64,000 nucleotides of DNA from Heracleum sosnowskyi (Eukaryota > Streptophyta > Magnoliopsida > Apiales > Apiaceae): the NCBI GenBank assembly GCA_030848705.1, contig CM061238.1:73556685-73620684 (forward strand), in the 5' to 3' direction. This document shows positions 1 to 11,578 of the stretch, one piece after another. The notes beneath the pieces were generated by a model, which made no database searches, was not told the DNA's origin, and saw nothing but the letters and a program-made list of their open reading frames with translations. Every line of letters starts with the position of its first letter. Positions within the stretch are counted from its first letter, which is position 1. A program made the position numbers and the translations under genes.

Positions 1-245
1 GTTTATATGTATCAAATTAGTCACTCATTTCAAAAATGACTTAATTTAGTCAGTAATTTGAAATTTTTTATTAAGGAGACCACCTGTGACTAAATTTATA
101 TAAAATTTTATTCTTTTAATGACTAAATTTATGTAAAATTTTATTCTTTTAATGACTAATTGATACAAGTTTTCAAATTATTTACCAAATTGAGTCATTT
201 TTGAAATGAATGACTAATTTGATATATTTGAACAAAATGAGTGAT
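1..245. repeat. MITE-like inverted repeat at the window edge
   Basis: The first ~55 bases (TATCAAATTAGTCACTCATT onward) recur in inverted orientation at about 175-230, giving arms of roughly 45-50 bp. The centre holds two tandem copies of a ~33-bp unit (about 88-155) that begins GACTAAATTTAT. The element may extend left of the window, so the target duplication cannot be judged. It is non-coding; MITE is an inference from size and terminal inversion. Confidence 0.5.
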
Positions 246-269
246 GACTTTGATAATTATTCCTTTTTT

Positions 270-770
270 AATACTATCTTTCAAGGAAGTAAGTTAAATA
301 TGTTATGTTAATATTTCTCTAAACTTTCAAGTCCATTTTATTTACTAATTTCTTCCTACTATCTTCAAATGAAGGAAACTAAGTATACTATATTAATATT
401 CTTCCACGAGTCCAATATATTTACTAATTTTTATTTAATATCTTTTAATCGAGGAAAATAATAAAGAAGACGATTTGAGAGGGGCCCGACATTTGAGTAG
501 AAAATATCTAAATTGGCTTTTAAATCTTTAGTAATAGAAATATTAATTAACTTATATTCTCCTAAACTTTCTTTTTAAGTCAAATTACTATCTTAATATT
601 GTCCTAAAATTTATCTTTAAGTCAAATTATCATGTTGATATTTTCTTAAACTTTCTTTTGAACTTAAAGTTACCCTTTTAATATTCTCATATATTTTTCT
701 CGAATTTCTAAAATTTATCTTGAAATCAGATTATCATCATTACATTCTCCTAAAACAATTAGTAGAAATT
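270..770. repeat. Degenerate tandem repeat, AT-rich
   Basis: Imperfect units of about 40-50 bp recur, each built around a 'TTAATATT-CTCCTAAACTTTC...AAGTCAAATTA' theme (clearest at about 550-700). Divergence between units is high. No coding potential is seen. Confidence 0.4.
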
Positions 771-1440
771 TTGTTCTCGTAATTTTTTTAAAAAAAAAAT
801 TGGCGTTTAATTTATCTATATGTTTTACATATACATTAAAAATTATTTTTTAAAATTTTTACCTTCTTTTTATGTATAAGATAATACTTACAAAAAATGC
901 ACGTTACTATAAAATAAAATATAGAAGCCTTATTTTCTTTTCATTTTTTTTCTCGAGTACCTGTATTTGAAACAATAAAAATTAGAATTTTGAAAAAGAT
1001 TTGAATTAAGTTTTATGATATAATAAAATTGATTAATAGATGATGTAATTGATTAAGTAATTAGTTTGTTTTCTGTTTAATTTGGTAACAAAGAGAAAGC
1101 GGGTCACTGTGAGAAAACATGTTTAACGAGAGAGCGATTCATTAAGAGGAGCATATTATATGCTAGAATTTAATATTTATTTTAATTATGTATTTTAAAA
1201 ATAGAAGTTGCAACATAAAGTTTTAGAAAAATAAATTGATAAATATACTAATATCTGATATAATACTAAATTAATAAAATATATTAAACAATTACCCTTT
1301 TCTATAATTATTCAAAATTTCGGTTATGAACAACATTAAACGGAGAATTTAAAAGAAATCTTAATTTCATGTTATAAATATAATTTTGTTTAAAAACATT
1401 TTTTAGAGAATAGTTTTTAGAAAAATTTGGAGAAATTATT
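771..1440. other. AT-rich non-coding stretch
   Basis: No ORF, RNA gene or clear repeat boundary is recognised here. Part of it may belong to the putative Helitron whose 3' end lies at 1446-1475, but no 5' terminus was found. Confidence 0.3.
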
Positions 1441-1445
1441 ATAAA

Positions 1446-1475
1446 GCCGCTGCGAAGCGCGACTTAGTAAACTAG
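1446..1475 (+). mobile_element. Candidate Helitron 3' terminus
   Basis: A short GC-rich hairpin (CGCT-GCGA-AGCG) is followed after about a dozen bases by CTAG and then T. This fits the plant Helitron 3' end rule (hairpin, short spacer, CTRR, inserted before T). The GC-rich hairpin stands out from the very AT-rich surroundings. No matching 5' TC terminus or Rep/helicase sequence was found. Confidence 0.4.
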
Positions 1476-1938
1476 TTTATTATAAGTTACATGAAAATAT
1501 ATAAAAATACAAAATAATACAATTTACATTAAACACAAATCCATAATCGATAGTATACATTTTGTATAAGTTCAAGTAACCTAAGGCCAGCCTACAAAAA
1601 GCAAGCCCAAAATAAATAAGACAAAAAGATGGATGCACAAAGGAACCATTACAAGAAGATACTTAAATGAGGATCAATCACTAAGCAACACTGGCTCCTT
1701 CAGTTTTCTGGCACAGCTAAACTAATTTTGTGTAGAAATGGTACATTCACGTACAAGTTTGCATATTATGTTGTTTTTGTGTTTAATGCTTGTTCATTCA
1801 TGTTGTTGTGTTATATTTATTAAAAAGGTTTGATTTTTTCTTGCTTTAGATTGGTTCCTGCACAAACCAAACCAATTTGCTAATTTTGTTCAATTTGTGT
1901 TTGATGCCTGTTTAATTATGTTCTTGGTCTATATGTAG

Positions 1939-2027
1939 CTGCTAGGTATACTCCTGATCAGATTAGGAAAATGGAAGAATCAAATGATATTAGAAAAGCC
2001 TCACAACCCACTGAGCTTATTAAATTG
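1939..2027 (+). pseudogene. Orphan exon-like segment
   Basis: An 89-nt segment is bounded by a plausible acceptor (TATATGTAG) and a good donor (TTG then GTAAGAG). One frame reads continuously as a charged peptide containing RYTPDQIRK and KASQPTELIKL. I do not recognise the parent gene, and no further exons in frame were found nearby. It could be a captured or relic exon, or chance. Confidence 0.3.
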
Positions 2028-2033
2028 GTAAGA

Positions 2034-3580
2034 GTTGTTAACCCCCCAGTTGAGATGGGGACCCTTTTTTTATCTTATTTTTTTTGTTTTTAAGCTTCTT
2101 CCTATAGTTGCTTCTTTCTGCAGTTAGTAAAAATTGGTTGACCATTTCTAAAGAACAATTAAAATAGTTCATTAATAATCATTTTGAAATTTCGAAAAAG
2201 CAAATAATTTTTCTTTTATTTTTTTGTTCCCTACTATTTGACAAGACTAAACTCTAATTTGTTAATAATTTTAATTTATTGATTAGGTGAAAATATAAAG
2301 AGTTATTTTTATAAATTAAATAATAATAAAATTTAATTTCTAATATTTTTATTTTGAGACTAAATTATTTATAAGTAAAACTATTAATTAAATATACATG
2401 TGTCAAAATAAGGAAAAAAATCAAGATGTAAATATGTTGTATAAAAGTTTTAAAATTTTTATTAATGTGAAAGTAATTAAATTGTAGTTACTTTGTTTTT
2501 GAATTTTAAAAAAAAACATATAAGTTATGTATAAAAAATAAAATTATAAATATTAAGTATAAATAATTAGAAAATTAAGTTATATGTAAAAATTTGTAAT
2601 TAGAAAATTACAAATAATAAGTATAAATAATTATAAGAGACTATATTTTAATTATAATTGGGGATAAAAAAAATAACATTATAAAACTTATTATATCATG
2701 ATCAACTTTATACTATTATTAAAAAATTTAAAAATCATGATCAACTTTATACATTTTATGTGCTTCAAAAAACTTTATCTAGAAATTATAATTTATTTTA
2801 ATTTTAAAAAATTACACTGAATAAAAATAATTTGTATAAATATTTACAAATTTTAACTAAAAATAAAAATAAACTATCAAATTCATGATATTCTATGTAA
2901 AATTTTAAAAAAAATGTATAGTTTAATATAATTTACAAATAAGTTATAATTTCTAAATAAAGTTTTTTAAGCACGAAATCATATAAAGTTGATCCTGAGT
3001 TTTATAATTTTAAATAATATATTCCACGTTGACTATAGATCACGTTAGAGCAATTTAATAATTTATAATGTTAATTTTTATTTTTATACGTAACCTATAT
3101 ATTTTTTTCAAATACAAAAGAAATTATTACAATTAGCTACTTCCACATTAAAAGAAAAATTAAAATTTTATACCACGTATTGATATTGCGAAATTTTTCC
3201 CGAATTTTTTTTCCGTATTTTGACATATATATTTAATCAAAAATTTTACTTATAAATATTTTTTATCACATTAAAAATAATAGAAAATATATTTTTTATA
3301 TTTAATTAATAAAAATAATTCTTTATATTTTCACCTAAACAATAAATTATAATTATTAACAACTAAGAATTTATTCTTGTCAAATAGTAAAGAATAAAAA
3401 AACAAAAAAAAAATGCTTTGACATTTCAAAATAAATATTAATAAACTATTCTAATTATTTTCTAGAAATGATCAATCTATTTTTACTAACTACAGGAAGA
3501 AGCAAGGCAGAAACAAGTGAAAAAACAAAACAAAAATATATATAGAAAGAGGGAGTGGCCATCTCATGTGACGTTGTTAC
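2034..3580. repeat. Large fold-back element
   Basis: The sequence from about 2034 to 2800 matches, in inverted orientation, about 2850 to 3580. Shared landmarks are the outer GAGATGG block, 'GCAGTTAGTAAAAAT', 'ACTATTTGACAAGA', 'TAGGTGAAAATATAAAG' and 'GATCAACTTTATA' near the loop. The arms are about 700 bp and clearly diverged, with a small loop near 2800-2850. The size suits a non-autonomous fold-back or long-TIR Mutator-like element. I could not define a target duplication. Confidence 0.6.
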
Positions 3581-4083
3581 ATAGGGGTGGCTCCGTTACT
3601 TTTTAGGTACAACACAACATTTCTTTACAAAAATGGTATACCCAGGTTGGAGTTTGCGAAAATGGTACAATATGTCACATGAGTTGGCGATCTCTGACAA
3701 ATGGCGCCACATGGAGTGGCGACCTGGTCCGGGTGCACCAGCGACCCCCTTATTTTATTTTATTTTCCCTTTTTTACTTGATTTTGTCGCGGCATAGTAG
3801 TCGAAATTGTTTTTAAATAGTCAATTTTGAAGGTTTAAAAAATCGTAGTTGAAAATTTTATTTTTTGTTTTTTTTGTTCCGTACTAAACTTGAAATGTCC
3901 AATTTTTCTACAAGCTAAAAATTGAGAAAACAATTATGCGTTATTATGATTTTTTAGGAACCGAAGACGAGTAAAAAACATAATTGGTAGTATATGGAGG
4001 CATTTTTAGGGGTCTAAAAAACATATTTGTACATAATATTTTTTACAGTTTTGTGTTTCATATTAAATTTCGAACTTTGTACT
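3560..4083 (+). repeat. Left copy of a long inverted repeat shared with 27215-27720
   Basis: Reading forward, this block shares an ordered series of motifs with the reverse complement of 27215-27720: a CTCCGTTA block, 'TTTCTTTACAAAAAT', 'AAAATGGTACA.TATGTCACATG', 'GACCTGGTCCGGGTGC', 'ACCCCCTTATTTTATTTT', 'GTTCCGTACTAAAC', 'GGAGGCAT' and 'ATTTGTACATA'. Identity is partial. The simplest reading is terminal inverted repeats of one old DNA transposon, here cut by the gypsy insertion at 4084. The outer boundary is uncertain. Confidence 0.5.
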
Positions 4084-5395
4084 TGTAACAGCCCGACTTT
4101 TCGGACTATTAATTCTAAATACAAAACTTAAATAAAGTACTATACAATGACAATCACAGACGGAAGCGTGACAAAAGTTCTATTACAAGCTAACTATTAC
4201 AAAAGCGCAGCTAACGATAATCCAAAAACCAATCTATTCCGAACCTAAGATCCTCGAATCCAATGTTATCCCACTTGAGTTACACCAAACCTGAAAATTG
4301 TAAGGAATGAGCTATACAGCCTAGCAAGAAACCAATCGATCCAACTAGTTGGGCAAATAACATGTATACACATATAGAAGAATACAATATTCGATACGAT
4401 ACAATAACATACGATACACTTTCATATTCTTATTCTTATTCGATACAAAACGACACCACATAACAACAATAACTCGAAACCCATAATTCATGCCACGACC
4501 ACTACAACCCGGTGATAACGGTCCTAAATTTTCAGAAAACTGTCACTATAACCCGGTGACTCGGTCCTTATTCTTATTCGATATTTTCACAAACCATGGC
4601 ACAAATCAGAATCCCAAGACTATTATTGCTTACACATAACACATATACAATAAGACACATCACATCAAAATATATAATCACTAAGCCCAAGTTTATATAA
4701 TCAAAACACACACACAACACATAGTTTCGAAAATACTAGATAAATCAATCGGAAACTTACCTCAATGCGAAGAATAAAGAATCAAATCATCCTAGAGCAC
4801 ATACTCAATTCTGACCAGAACTGTATTTACTCATTTTGACCCTCTAAACAACGTTTTCATGAAAAACTTAAAGGATGAAAATAATAGAAAACGAAAAGAC
4901 CTTTCTGAAAAGATATGACTCATCAAAATCGGACTTATAACGAATCGGGAATTGAATAAAACGTCCGCTGAATTTGAACAGAAACTGAAAAACAAGATCT
5001 GTTTGTGTTTAGTGATTTTAAGAACAATTCAGAGCATAATCTGGAAAAACACTGTGAAACAAAAATTGTAGGAAATTGAAAGAGCTTTCCGAAAAGTCCA
5101 GAATCATCAAATTCCGACTTACGATGAATTAACTACGAATTTGTTTACAAGACAACTGATTTCTGTATGAAAGAGACCTACGAATTTTGATTAAAAAGAT
5201 GAAGAAAAAAAATAAGATGTTTATATAACGATACAAAACCCTAAGTTCCGACCTACAAGTTAACTGTATCCAAATCTGATCCATATTTTAGGCCCATCAA
5301 TCTAATTTAATTTTAAACCTATTCTTTTTCAAATTTTAATCTAATTTTCTATTATTCTTTTATTATTATTAATCTAAAAATTACGGGATATTACA
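4084..5395 (-). repeat. 3' LTR of the minimal gypsy element
   Basis: This is the 1312-bp left LTR, read on the minus strand, adjoining the polypurine tract at about 5396-5412. It pairs with 5582-6893. Confidence 0.9.
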
Positions 5396-5581
5396 AACTA
5401 CCCTCCTTAAAAGAATTTGGTCCCCAAATTCACAACAATCTTATACTCCAAAAGGTTCACGAAACGTCTACGTGATCTCCTACAAGTCAAACTTAAACTA
5501 TGGTCCACAAGATCGCACCCTAGAGAATGTATTAGTCCCATACCTAACACACTCCGTAGGACAGCCTGCTCTGATACCAAC

Positions 5582-6893
5582 TGTAACAACCCGACTTTTC
5601 GGACTATTAATTCTAAATACAAAACTTAAATAAAGTACTATACAATGACAATCACAGACGGAAGCGTGACAAAAGTTCTATTACAAGCTAACTATTACAA
5701 AAGCGCAGCTAACGATAATCCAAAAACCAATCTATTCCGAACCTAAGATCCTCGAATCCAATGTTATCCCACTTGAGTTACACCAAACCTGAAAATTGTA
5801 AGGAATGAGCTATACAGCCCAGCAAGAAACCAATCGATCCAACTAGTTGGGCAAATAACATGTATACACATATAGAAGAATACAATATTCGATACGATAC
5901 AATAACATACGATACACTTTCATATTCTTATTCTTATTCGATACAAAACGACACCACATAACAACAATAACTCGAAACCCATAATTCATGCCACGACCAC
6001 TACAACCCGGTGATAACGGTCCTAAAGTTTCAGAAAACTGTCACTATAACCCGGTGACTTGGTCCTTATTCTTATTCGATATTTTCACAAACCATGGCAC
6101 AAATCAGAATCCCAAGACTATTATTGCTTACACATAACACATATACAATAAGACACATCACATCAAAATATATAATCACTAAGCCCAAGTTTATATAATC
6201 AAAACACACACACAACACATAGTTTCGAAAATACTAGATAAATCAATCGGAAACTTGCCTCAATGCGAAAAATAAAGAATCAAATCATCCTAGAGCACAT
6301 ACTCAATTCTGACCAGAACTGTATTTACTCATTTTGACCCTCTAAACAACGTTTTCATGAAAAACTTAAAGGATGAAAGTAATAGAAAACGAAAAGACTT
6401 TTCTGAAAAGATATGACTCATCAAAATCGGACTTATAACGAATCGGGAATTGAATAAAACGTCCGCTGAATTTGAACAGAAACTGAAAAACAAGATCTGT
6501 TTGTGTTTAGTGATTTTAAGAACAATTCAGAGCATAATCTGGAAAAACACTGTGAAACAAAAATTGTAGGAAATTGAAAGAGCTTTCCGAAAAGTCCATA
6601 ATCATCAAATTACGACTTACGATGAATTAACTACGAATTTTTTTACAAGACAACTGATTTCTGTATGAAAGAGACCTACGAATTTTGATTAAAAAGATGA
6701 AGAAAAAAAATAAGATGTTTATATAACGATACAAAACCCTAAGTTCAGACCTACAAGTTAACTGTATCCAAATCTGATCCATATTTTAGGCCCATCAATC
6801 TAATTTAATTTTAAACCTATTCTTTTTCAAATTTTAATCTAATTTTCTATTATTCTTTTATTATTATTAATCTAAAAATTACGGGATATTACA
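5582..6893 (-). repeat. 5' LTR of the minimal gypsy element
   Basis: This is the 1312-bp right LTR with the same ends as 4084-5395. The tRNA-Met primer-binding site lies immediately inside it (about 5567-5580, minus strand). Confidence 0.9.
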
Positions 6894-7179
6894 GTACTTC
6901 AATACAAAGCAAAAATATGAAAAATATTTTATGTACAACTACGGTATTTTTATGTCCGAAAATGACTAAACAGAACTTTTATTAAAACCACAAACATGGC
7001 AAACACACTTAATAAAAATGCAAACAGAAACTCTAAAAATAACCATAAAAGAGTACAATAGACTTGACTTCTAAAATACGGCTAGTATATTATAATATTC
7101 ATCATTAAAAGTGAAATTTTCGTAGTCTATAACGTTTAGTTTAAAAGTGATCTCAAATTGACAACATATCTTGTAGAGG

Positions 7180-7720
7180 AGTATTAGACGTCTGACTTTA
7201 ACCGGATTACGGATAAGTGGGTACCTATCCTTGTCTAATCGGAGGAGACATTGAACTTGGCACGTCCCGTCATCTATTATGACGATTCGTTTGCCAAATA
7301 GCTCTGAGTCACGTAGGCTTACAATCCATCCTTTGCAAAATCAACTAGTATGGTATTAATGCCCACAAAGTCATCGTACTCTTGGAACACATATTTTGAA
7401 ATTCCTTTAAGTGTCCTTACTTTGACGGACCAAGGAATTCTGCATTCTATTATCATTGGATTAGGGTGCTCGTTAGCTACGTCATCTGCAGCTACAAAAT
7501 CACATGTTATCACCAACGTAAATGAACATGATTAATTAAGTACAAAGAAGAAGAATTAAGTGCAAAAGACCTTACCACCACTATCAATGAACAATTTACA
7601 ACACTTTCACTCCTTACTTTTGTAGTCAATTCTAGCTTGCGGAATTGGAGTATTTGGTTGAGGAGGAGTTTGATTTTTTGGTTGAGGAGTAGAAGTGGTT
7701 CCAACTTCTCTTGCAGGGGA
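7180..7720 (-). pseudogene. Decayed coding remnant, unrecognised
   Basis: Minus-strand reading gives short open stretches broken by stops. One of about 65 codons (7319-7516) holds a plausible protein-like stretch (IPWSVKVRTLKGISKYVFQE), followed after stops by MTGRAKFNVSSD. A second stretch lies at 7510-7704. No family is recognised. It sits inside the putative long-TIR transposon, so it may be decayed transposon cargo. Confidence 0.3.
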
Positions 7721-8429
7721 GAGTTCAGGAAGGTTTAGGGGACTATCAGGTGTGCTTCATTATAAGTAGCGACTTTTCTTTCTAACTCATCAACCACATC
7801 TTGTTGGAAAAATGTAAAGTTATTTCAATCCCAATTGCAACTATGATCGGAAATGTCTTCTCCACCATATTCACTAGCCATGAAATTGAATCTTATGAAT
7901 GACTACACATTTTAATACTATGAATTCACTACTGAATAGCTGCAATCATGAAAATAATGCAAGTTTTTTGCTACTGTAGACGTGACTACGCAACTTTTAC
8001 ATTTTCAGATCAATGATAATATATCAACAACTGTAAATAATGAAAGCAATTTTATTCTGAAAGTATGACAGTTGAAAACTTTATTTTTATTTTGACATGG
8101 CTAGACAACTTTTTCATTTTTTCATTTCAGATCAATTATTCGGAGTAGAAAATGATTTGAACAGTTGTACACAACTTTAAATTTCTGAAAAAGATGATCA
8201 TTAGTACGTAGCTTTAAATTTCTGAAAAAGATGAGTGGTCACTTCAACTAAAGCAGAACCAATAAGACATGACAACTCCACTTTCAAGTAGGTTATATAC
8301 ATGATAATTTTAGCTTCATTCAGTGCATTGTTATTTACAAACTAAATACTACTGTATTATTTATTTTGGAATACAAAAAATATCATATTCTACATCTCGC
8401 ATTTGGTTGCTTGCTGAAAGAGATGTCGA

Positions 8430-8820
8430 TTACCATAGGCTAAAATGAAGCGATCCAAAAGAGTATTTTGCAGGCGTTCATCGAGAATGGGCCTATAGGC
8501 GTGAGGAATCCAAACGTTTAAAAAATGACATCATTCGTATGGGTGCAAGGGTTCCTGCTCGTGATTCGCTTGCCATGTTTCCTAATGCCGGGAAATCACG
8601 CTATTAGGATGATTATAGGCAAAGAGTGATTAATGTTGTGTCACAAATACAAGTTGAAAATAATCTGATGTTGGTGCGTAGAAGTCGTCACTATATGTAT
8701 CAACTTGTCACAAATCTTGTTCGTGCTAGTGGCAGAGAGCTTACAGAACTCGAGCAATATCATCTTCAACATAATCCAAACTATATCTCTGATGATTACA
8801 TATCCGACGAAGAAGAGTAA
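8430..8820 (+). pseudogene. Decayed coding remnant ending in an acidic tail
   Basis: The last 65 codons (8626-8820) are open and end in a strongly acidic tail (SDDYISDEEE, stop). Upstream the protein-like reading continues only across frames: one frame carries HREWAYRREESKRLKND and ARDSLAMFPN, then a stop near 8608. This looks like a real coding 3' end broken by a frameshift and a stop. I do not recognise the family. Confidence 0.35.
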
Positions 8821-9126
8821 TTTGTGTATTATGTATTCTTGTATTATTATTATGAGCACTCCATTTTTTTTGTATTGTTGTATTCAGAGTACTCTATTAT
8901 TGTATGAATTTGATTTTTATGATACTCTTTTTAGTAGTTTGATGAATGATTCATTATAAAATTAAGAACATACATATCACTATAATACATAAATAAGAAA
9001 GAATGTAGGTTCTTGAAAAGAAATAACAAAAACTTTGAAACCACATACATCATGAACAAATTAATCTTCATGATCATTCTCATCCGTTTCCTCATCCTCG
9101 TGATCATCCTCATACTCGTACTCGTT

Positions 9127-9440
9127 CTAATTCTTATCATCACAATCTTTATCGTCATCCACATCCTCATTTTCAACTTCATCCGCAGAGTCACTTATTT
9201 GTTTTATGTTCAAACTTTCCATAATTTTTCCCATCTCATACTCATGAAGATGGAGTTTCCTTGTTAACTGCTTTTGAAGATCTTCAATGACAATTGCCGC
9301 ACGCTCCTCTAGTGGTTCTTCAATCCAACGAATGTAATCACTTCCATTGGAAGCATTTGGACAGTTACGGACCTTCTTCCAGTATGGGATCCGTACCAAC
9401 ACATCTTTTCAGCGACTAACTTATTGCAAAAGCAAAGATC
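9127..9440 (-). pseudogene. GRF-type zinc-finger protein remnant
   Basis: The 91-codon open stretch 9402-9127 reads CPNASNGSDYIRWIEEPLEE, then a predicted helical region and an acidic tail. This matches the second half of the plant GRF zinc-finger pattern (a Cys-Pro-Asn step, aromatic-Arg-Trp-hydrophobic, then a coiled coil). The first half of the finger (CWYGSHTGRR) lies just upstream in a different frame, so a frameshift separates the halves. Such domains are common in small plant proteins and as transposon passengers. No intact protein is predicted. Confidence 0.5.
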
Positions 9441-9492
9441 CAAATCAGGAACATTATGTTAGTATTTGTGCCCTAGAGACAATACTATTACT

Positions 9493-9560
9493 CCCTTTGT
9501 CCCCCTCATTTCTTTACAGTTTATATTTTGGGTCGTCCCTCTCATTTTTTTACATTACCT
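9493..9560 (+). mobile_element. Stowaway/mariner-type terminal repeat, unpaired
   Basis: A TA dinucleotide is followed by CTCCCTTTGTCCCCCTCATT and TTCTTTACAG, the hallmark of plant Stowaway and mariner-like ends; a CCCTCTCATTTTTTTACA block repeats about 40 bp further in. No convincing opposite terminus was found. It could be a broken MITE or the distal end of the mariner-like element whose transposase lies at 11295-11573 and 24504-24985. Confidence 0.5.
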
Positions 9561-9839
9561 TAAATAGCAAATTTTTAATATTATAAAAACGGATGTCCTT
9601 GTCTTACTATCCCTACAAATCCTATCAAATCCTCTCATTAAAAGTTAATCAAATTTTATTAACTTAATTAATCACACACTTTATTCACACTCAACTCCTA
9701 ATAATTGGTATCGTGTATACTCTAACCCATTTCTTCTCTTTCTGACTCACCCATTCACTCATGAACCCTAGAAGCTTAGAACATCCTTTTTTCATTTTTT
9801 TCTTCGTCTTCTTTTTCTATTATCGATTAAATTTATCTT

Positions 9840-11046
9840 ATGGAATCCCAAATTATAAATGATTCAGCCCCAATTTCTGATTCTGATTCCGAAATTTTGT
9901 CTTCTCCATCCTTGTTAGCCCCAGTTATAGATTTGCGTGTATATATAATCGAAAACTATCTGGATAACTTTGAAATCGTGCAGGATACTCTGGAAAGGGT
10001 GAAGAAGCACATGTTAAAACATGAGTCAAGCAATTTAAAAGAAAAAAAATTGAAGTTCGATGACCCAACCGACATGCTTCAGATTTTTCTTCCCCAATTT
10101 TGCAGTTGAGAGCTGGTACGACTTCTCCTTGTAAATATGTGCAATTACTTTTGTAATCTTTCTTATGTAGATATTGTGCTCTACTGACAATATTTATGAA
10201 CTTTTTTCAGGGGAATTTGGGCTCAATGGATTCAGGGATTCAAAGGAAGATTTTGAAATCGGATTATGCTTACCAAAAGCTGAGATGGATGCTTTTACCA
10301 CTATCTTTATCCATGGATTAATCAGGTAAAGTACTCATTATTTAAATCTTTAGCATTTTGTGTTAAGTAACTAAGTTTCTAAAGTGTTTTACTTCTCATG
10401 TTCGATCCCTCATATACCTCTTCTCATATTTAACGAAATTAAGAGTTTGATTTCTTTCTTACTGGTAAATTGTTGGAAGTAGATCTCAAGTGGTTGTGGT
10501 GGATTTTAGTTAATTAGTTATGCCATTTAGTAGTTAAATTGGTGTTGTTCATTTCAAGTGTTTAAAATATCAGGCTTAACGAATCATAGAAATTTAAAAT
10601 AGCTGTTTGACACTATGTATCAAGTTTACAAATTACAGATAATCTGTATAATCAGATATACTTTTATGTTGTCAACGTTAAATGTAGCAAACTGTAAGTT
10701 GCTATGAGTAAAGACATAGTCTTGAAATTTGACTTGTAGCCAATGCTTACTTCTTTGCAAATATGTTTAAGAGAAAATTGTAATACTACATTTCTTGCAT
10801 AATGCATCTGATTCTTGTTGTGATGTACAACCTCGACTAGTGCTCATATTTCTTTCTGAATTTGCTAAATCAGTGGAGTATCTCATTTATTTTATTTTCT
10901 TCAGGTGCAAAAAGGAAAAGCCTGTTGAGCCACCCTACTATGTTCGCTGTAGTTACTCAGTGATTCGGAAGGTAGAGAAATCATTTTGTTACTTTAACTA
11001 GAAGCAGCTATCTGCAGTAGCTAGCTTGAAGTGGATGTTTAATCAA
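9840..11046 (+). pseudogene. Fragment of an unrecognised intron-containing gene
   Basis: An ATG opens 89 codons (9840-10109, begins MESQIINDSAPISDSDSE). Two exon-like blocks follow. The first is 10211-10325 (acceptor TTTTTTCAG, donor GTAAAG), reading EFGLNGFRDSKEDFEIGL. The second is 10905-10971 (acceptor TTCTTCAG, donor GTAGAG), reading CKKEKPVEPPYYVRCSYSV. They join in frame across a shared Arg codon, which argues these are true exons. A possible next exon is 11002-11046, but only 30 bp separate it from the previous one, too short for a plant intron. The 9840 ORF ends in a stop before joining the second block. I do not recognise the protein; it is probably a truncated gene copy. Confidence 0.45.
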
Positions 11047-11294
11047 GTGAGTATATATCTTTGCTTGCCTGCATTATTTGATTAACGTGACTGTGATAAA
11101 ACTGATCTATGTTAGAAGTCAATATTAGTAATAAGTTGTCACTGAAGTTGTAAACAGATACATTTATATATACATATACATATACCTTTAAGCATTAGTA
11201 CATCAAAACTAGTTTACAAAAGGTTGTAATTAGTATATCAAAACAGGTCTACAAAAGGTTGTAACTAGTACATAAAAACATCAAATCACTACTA

Positions 11295-11573
11295 ATCATC
11301 CAGTGGTTGTGTTATTTAATTGTTTTTCCACGACATCTAGTGGAGCAGTGATAACATTAGGTAGTTGTCCAAGGCGTTCAAGCTTTTTCTTCCTTATATA
11401 TGGGAGCTTATAGTTGTTATTACCATCATGCTTTAATATCTATGTCATACAGCTCATAAGTGACAACCAAAAGTTGTTCAAAGTTGAATGACTAACTTCT
11501 TCATATGCTTTATTCACCGCATCAACCAACTCACAAACTGTTTTAGGCACTTTCTTTTGTTGTAGTCCTTGTA
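11295..11573 (-). pseudogene. Mariner-like transposase, C-terminal part (split by element A)
   Basis: Minus-strand reading continues the transposase begun at 24504-24985. It starts IIQGLQQKK, passes KTVCELVDAVNKAYEE and NNFWLSLMSCM, meets an in-frame stop, and resumes with NNNYKLPYIRKKKLERLGQLP. This is the usual C-terminal order of plant mariner-like transposases. The reading is interrupted exactly at the TAATT duplicated by element A, so the transposon was already in place when element A arrived. Confidence 0.8.
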
Positions 11574-11578
11574 TAATT

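Larger units (their letters stand above)
4084..6893 (-). mobile_element. Minimal non-autonomous Ty3/gypsy-type LTR element
   Basis: Two 1312-bp LTRs flank only 186 bp of internal sequence. Both ends show TG...CA, and the element is bordered by a perfect 5-bp duplication GTACT (4079-4083 and 6894-6898). On the minus strand, a primer-binding site complementary to initiator tRNA-Met (TGGTATCAGAGC) directly follows the 5' LTR. A polypurine tract (TTTTAAGGAGGGTAG) directly precedes the 3' LTR. There is no gag or pol. The LTRs differ at only about a dozen sites, so insertion was recent. The TGTAACAACCCG start is typical of gypsy LTRs, but the lineage is inferred. Confidence 0.9.

Noticed and set aside
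5407..5629. Overlapping 70-71 aa ORFs in the minimal gypsy core
   Set aside because: They span the polypurine tract and primer-binding site, and show no Gag or Pol motif.
8931..9267. Overlapping ORFs with Met/Ile/Arg repeats on both strands
   Set aside because: They are shadows of the low-complexity GAT/CTC-rich acidic tail of the GRF-like remnant.
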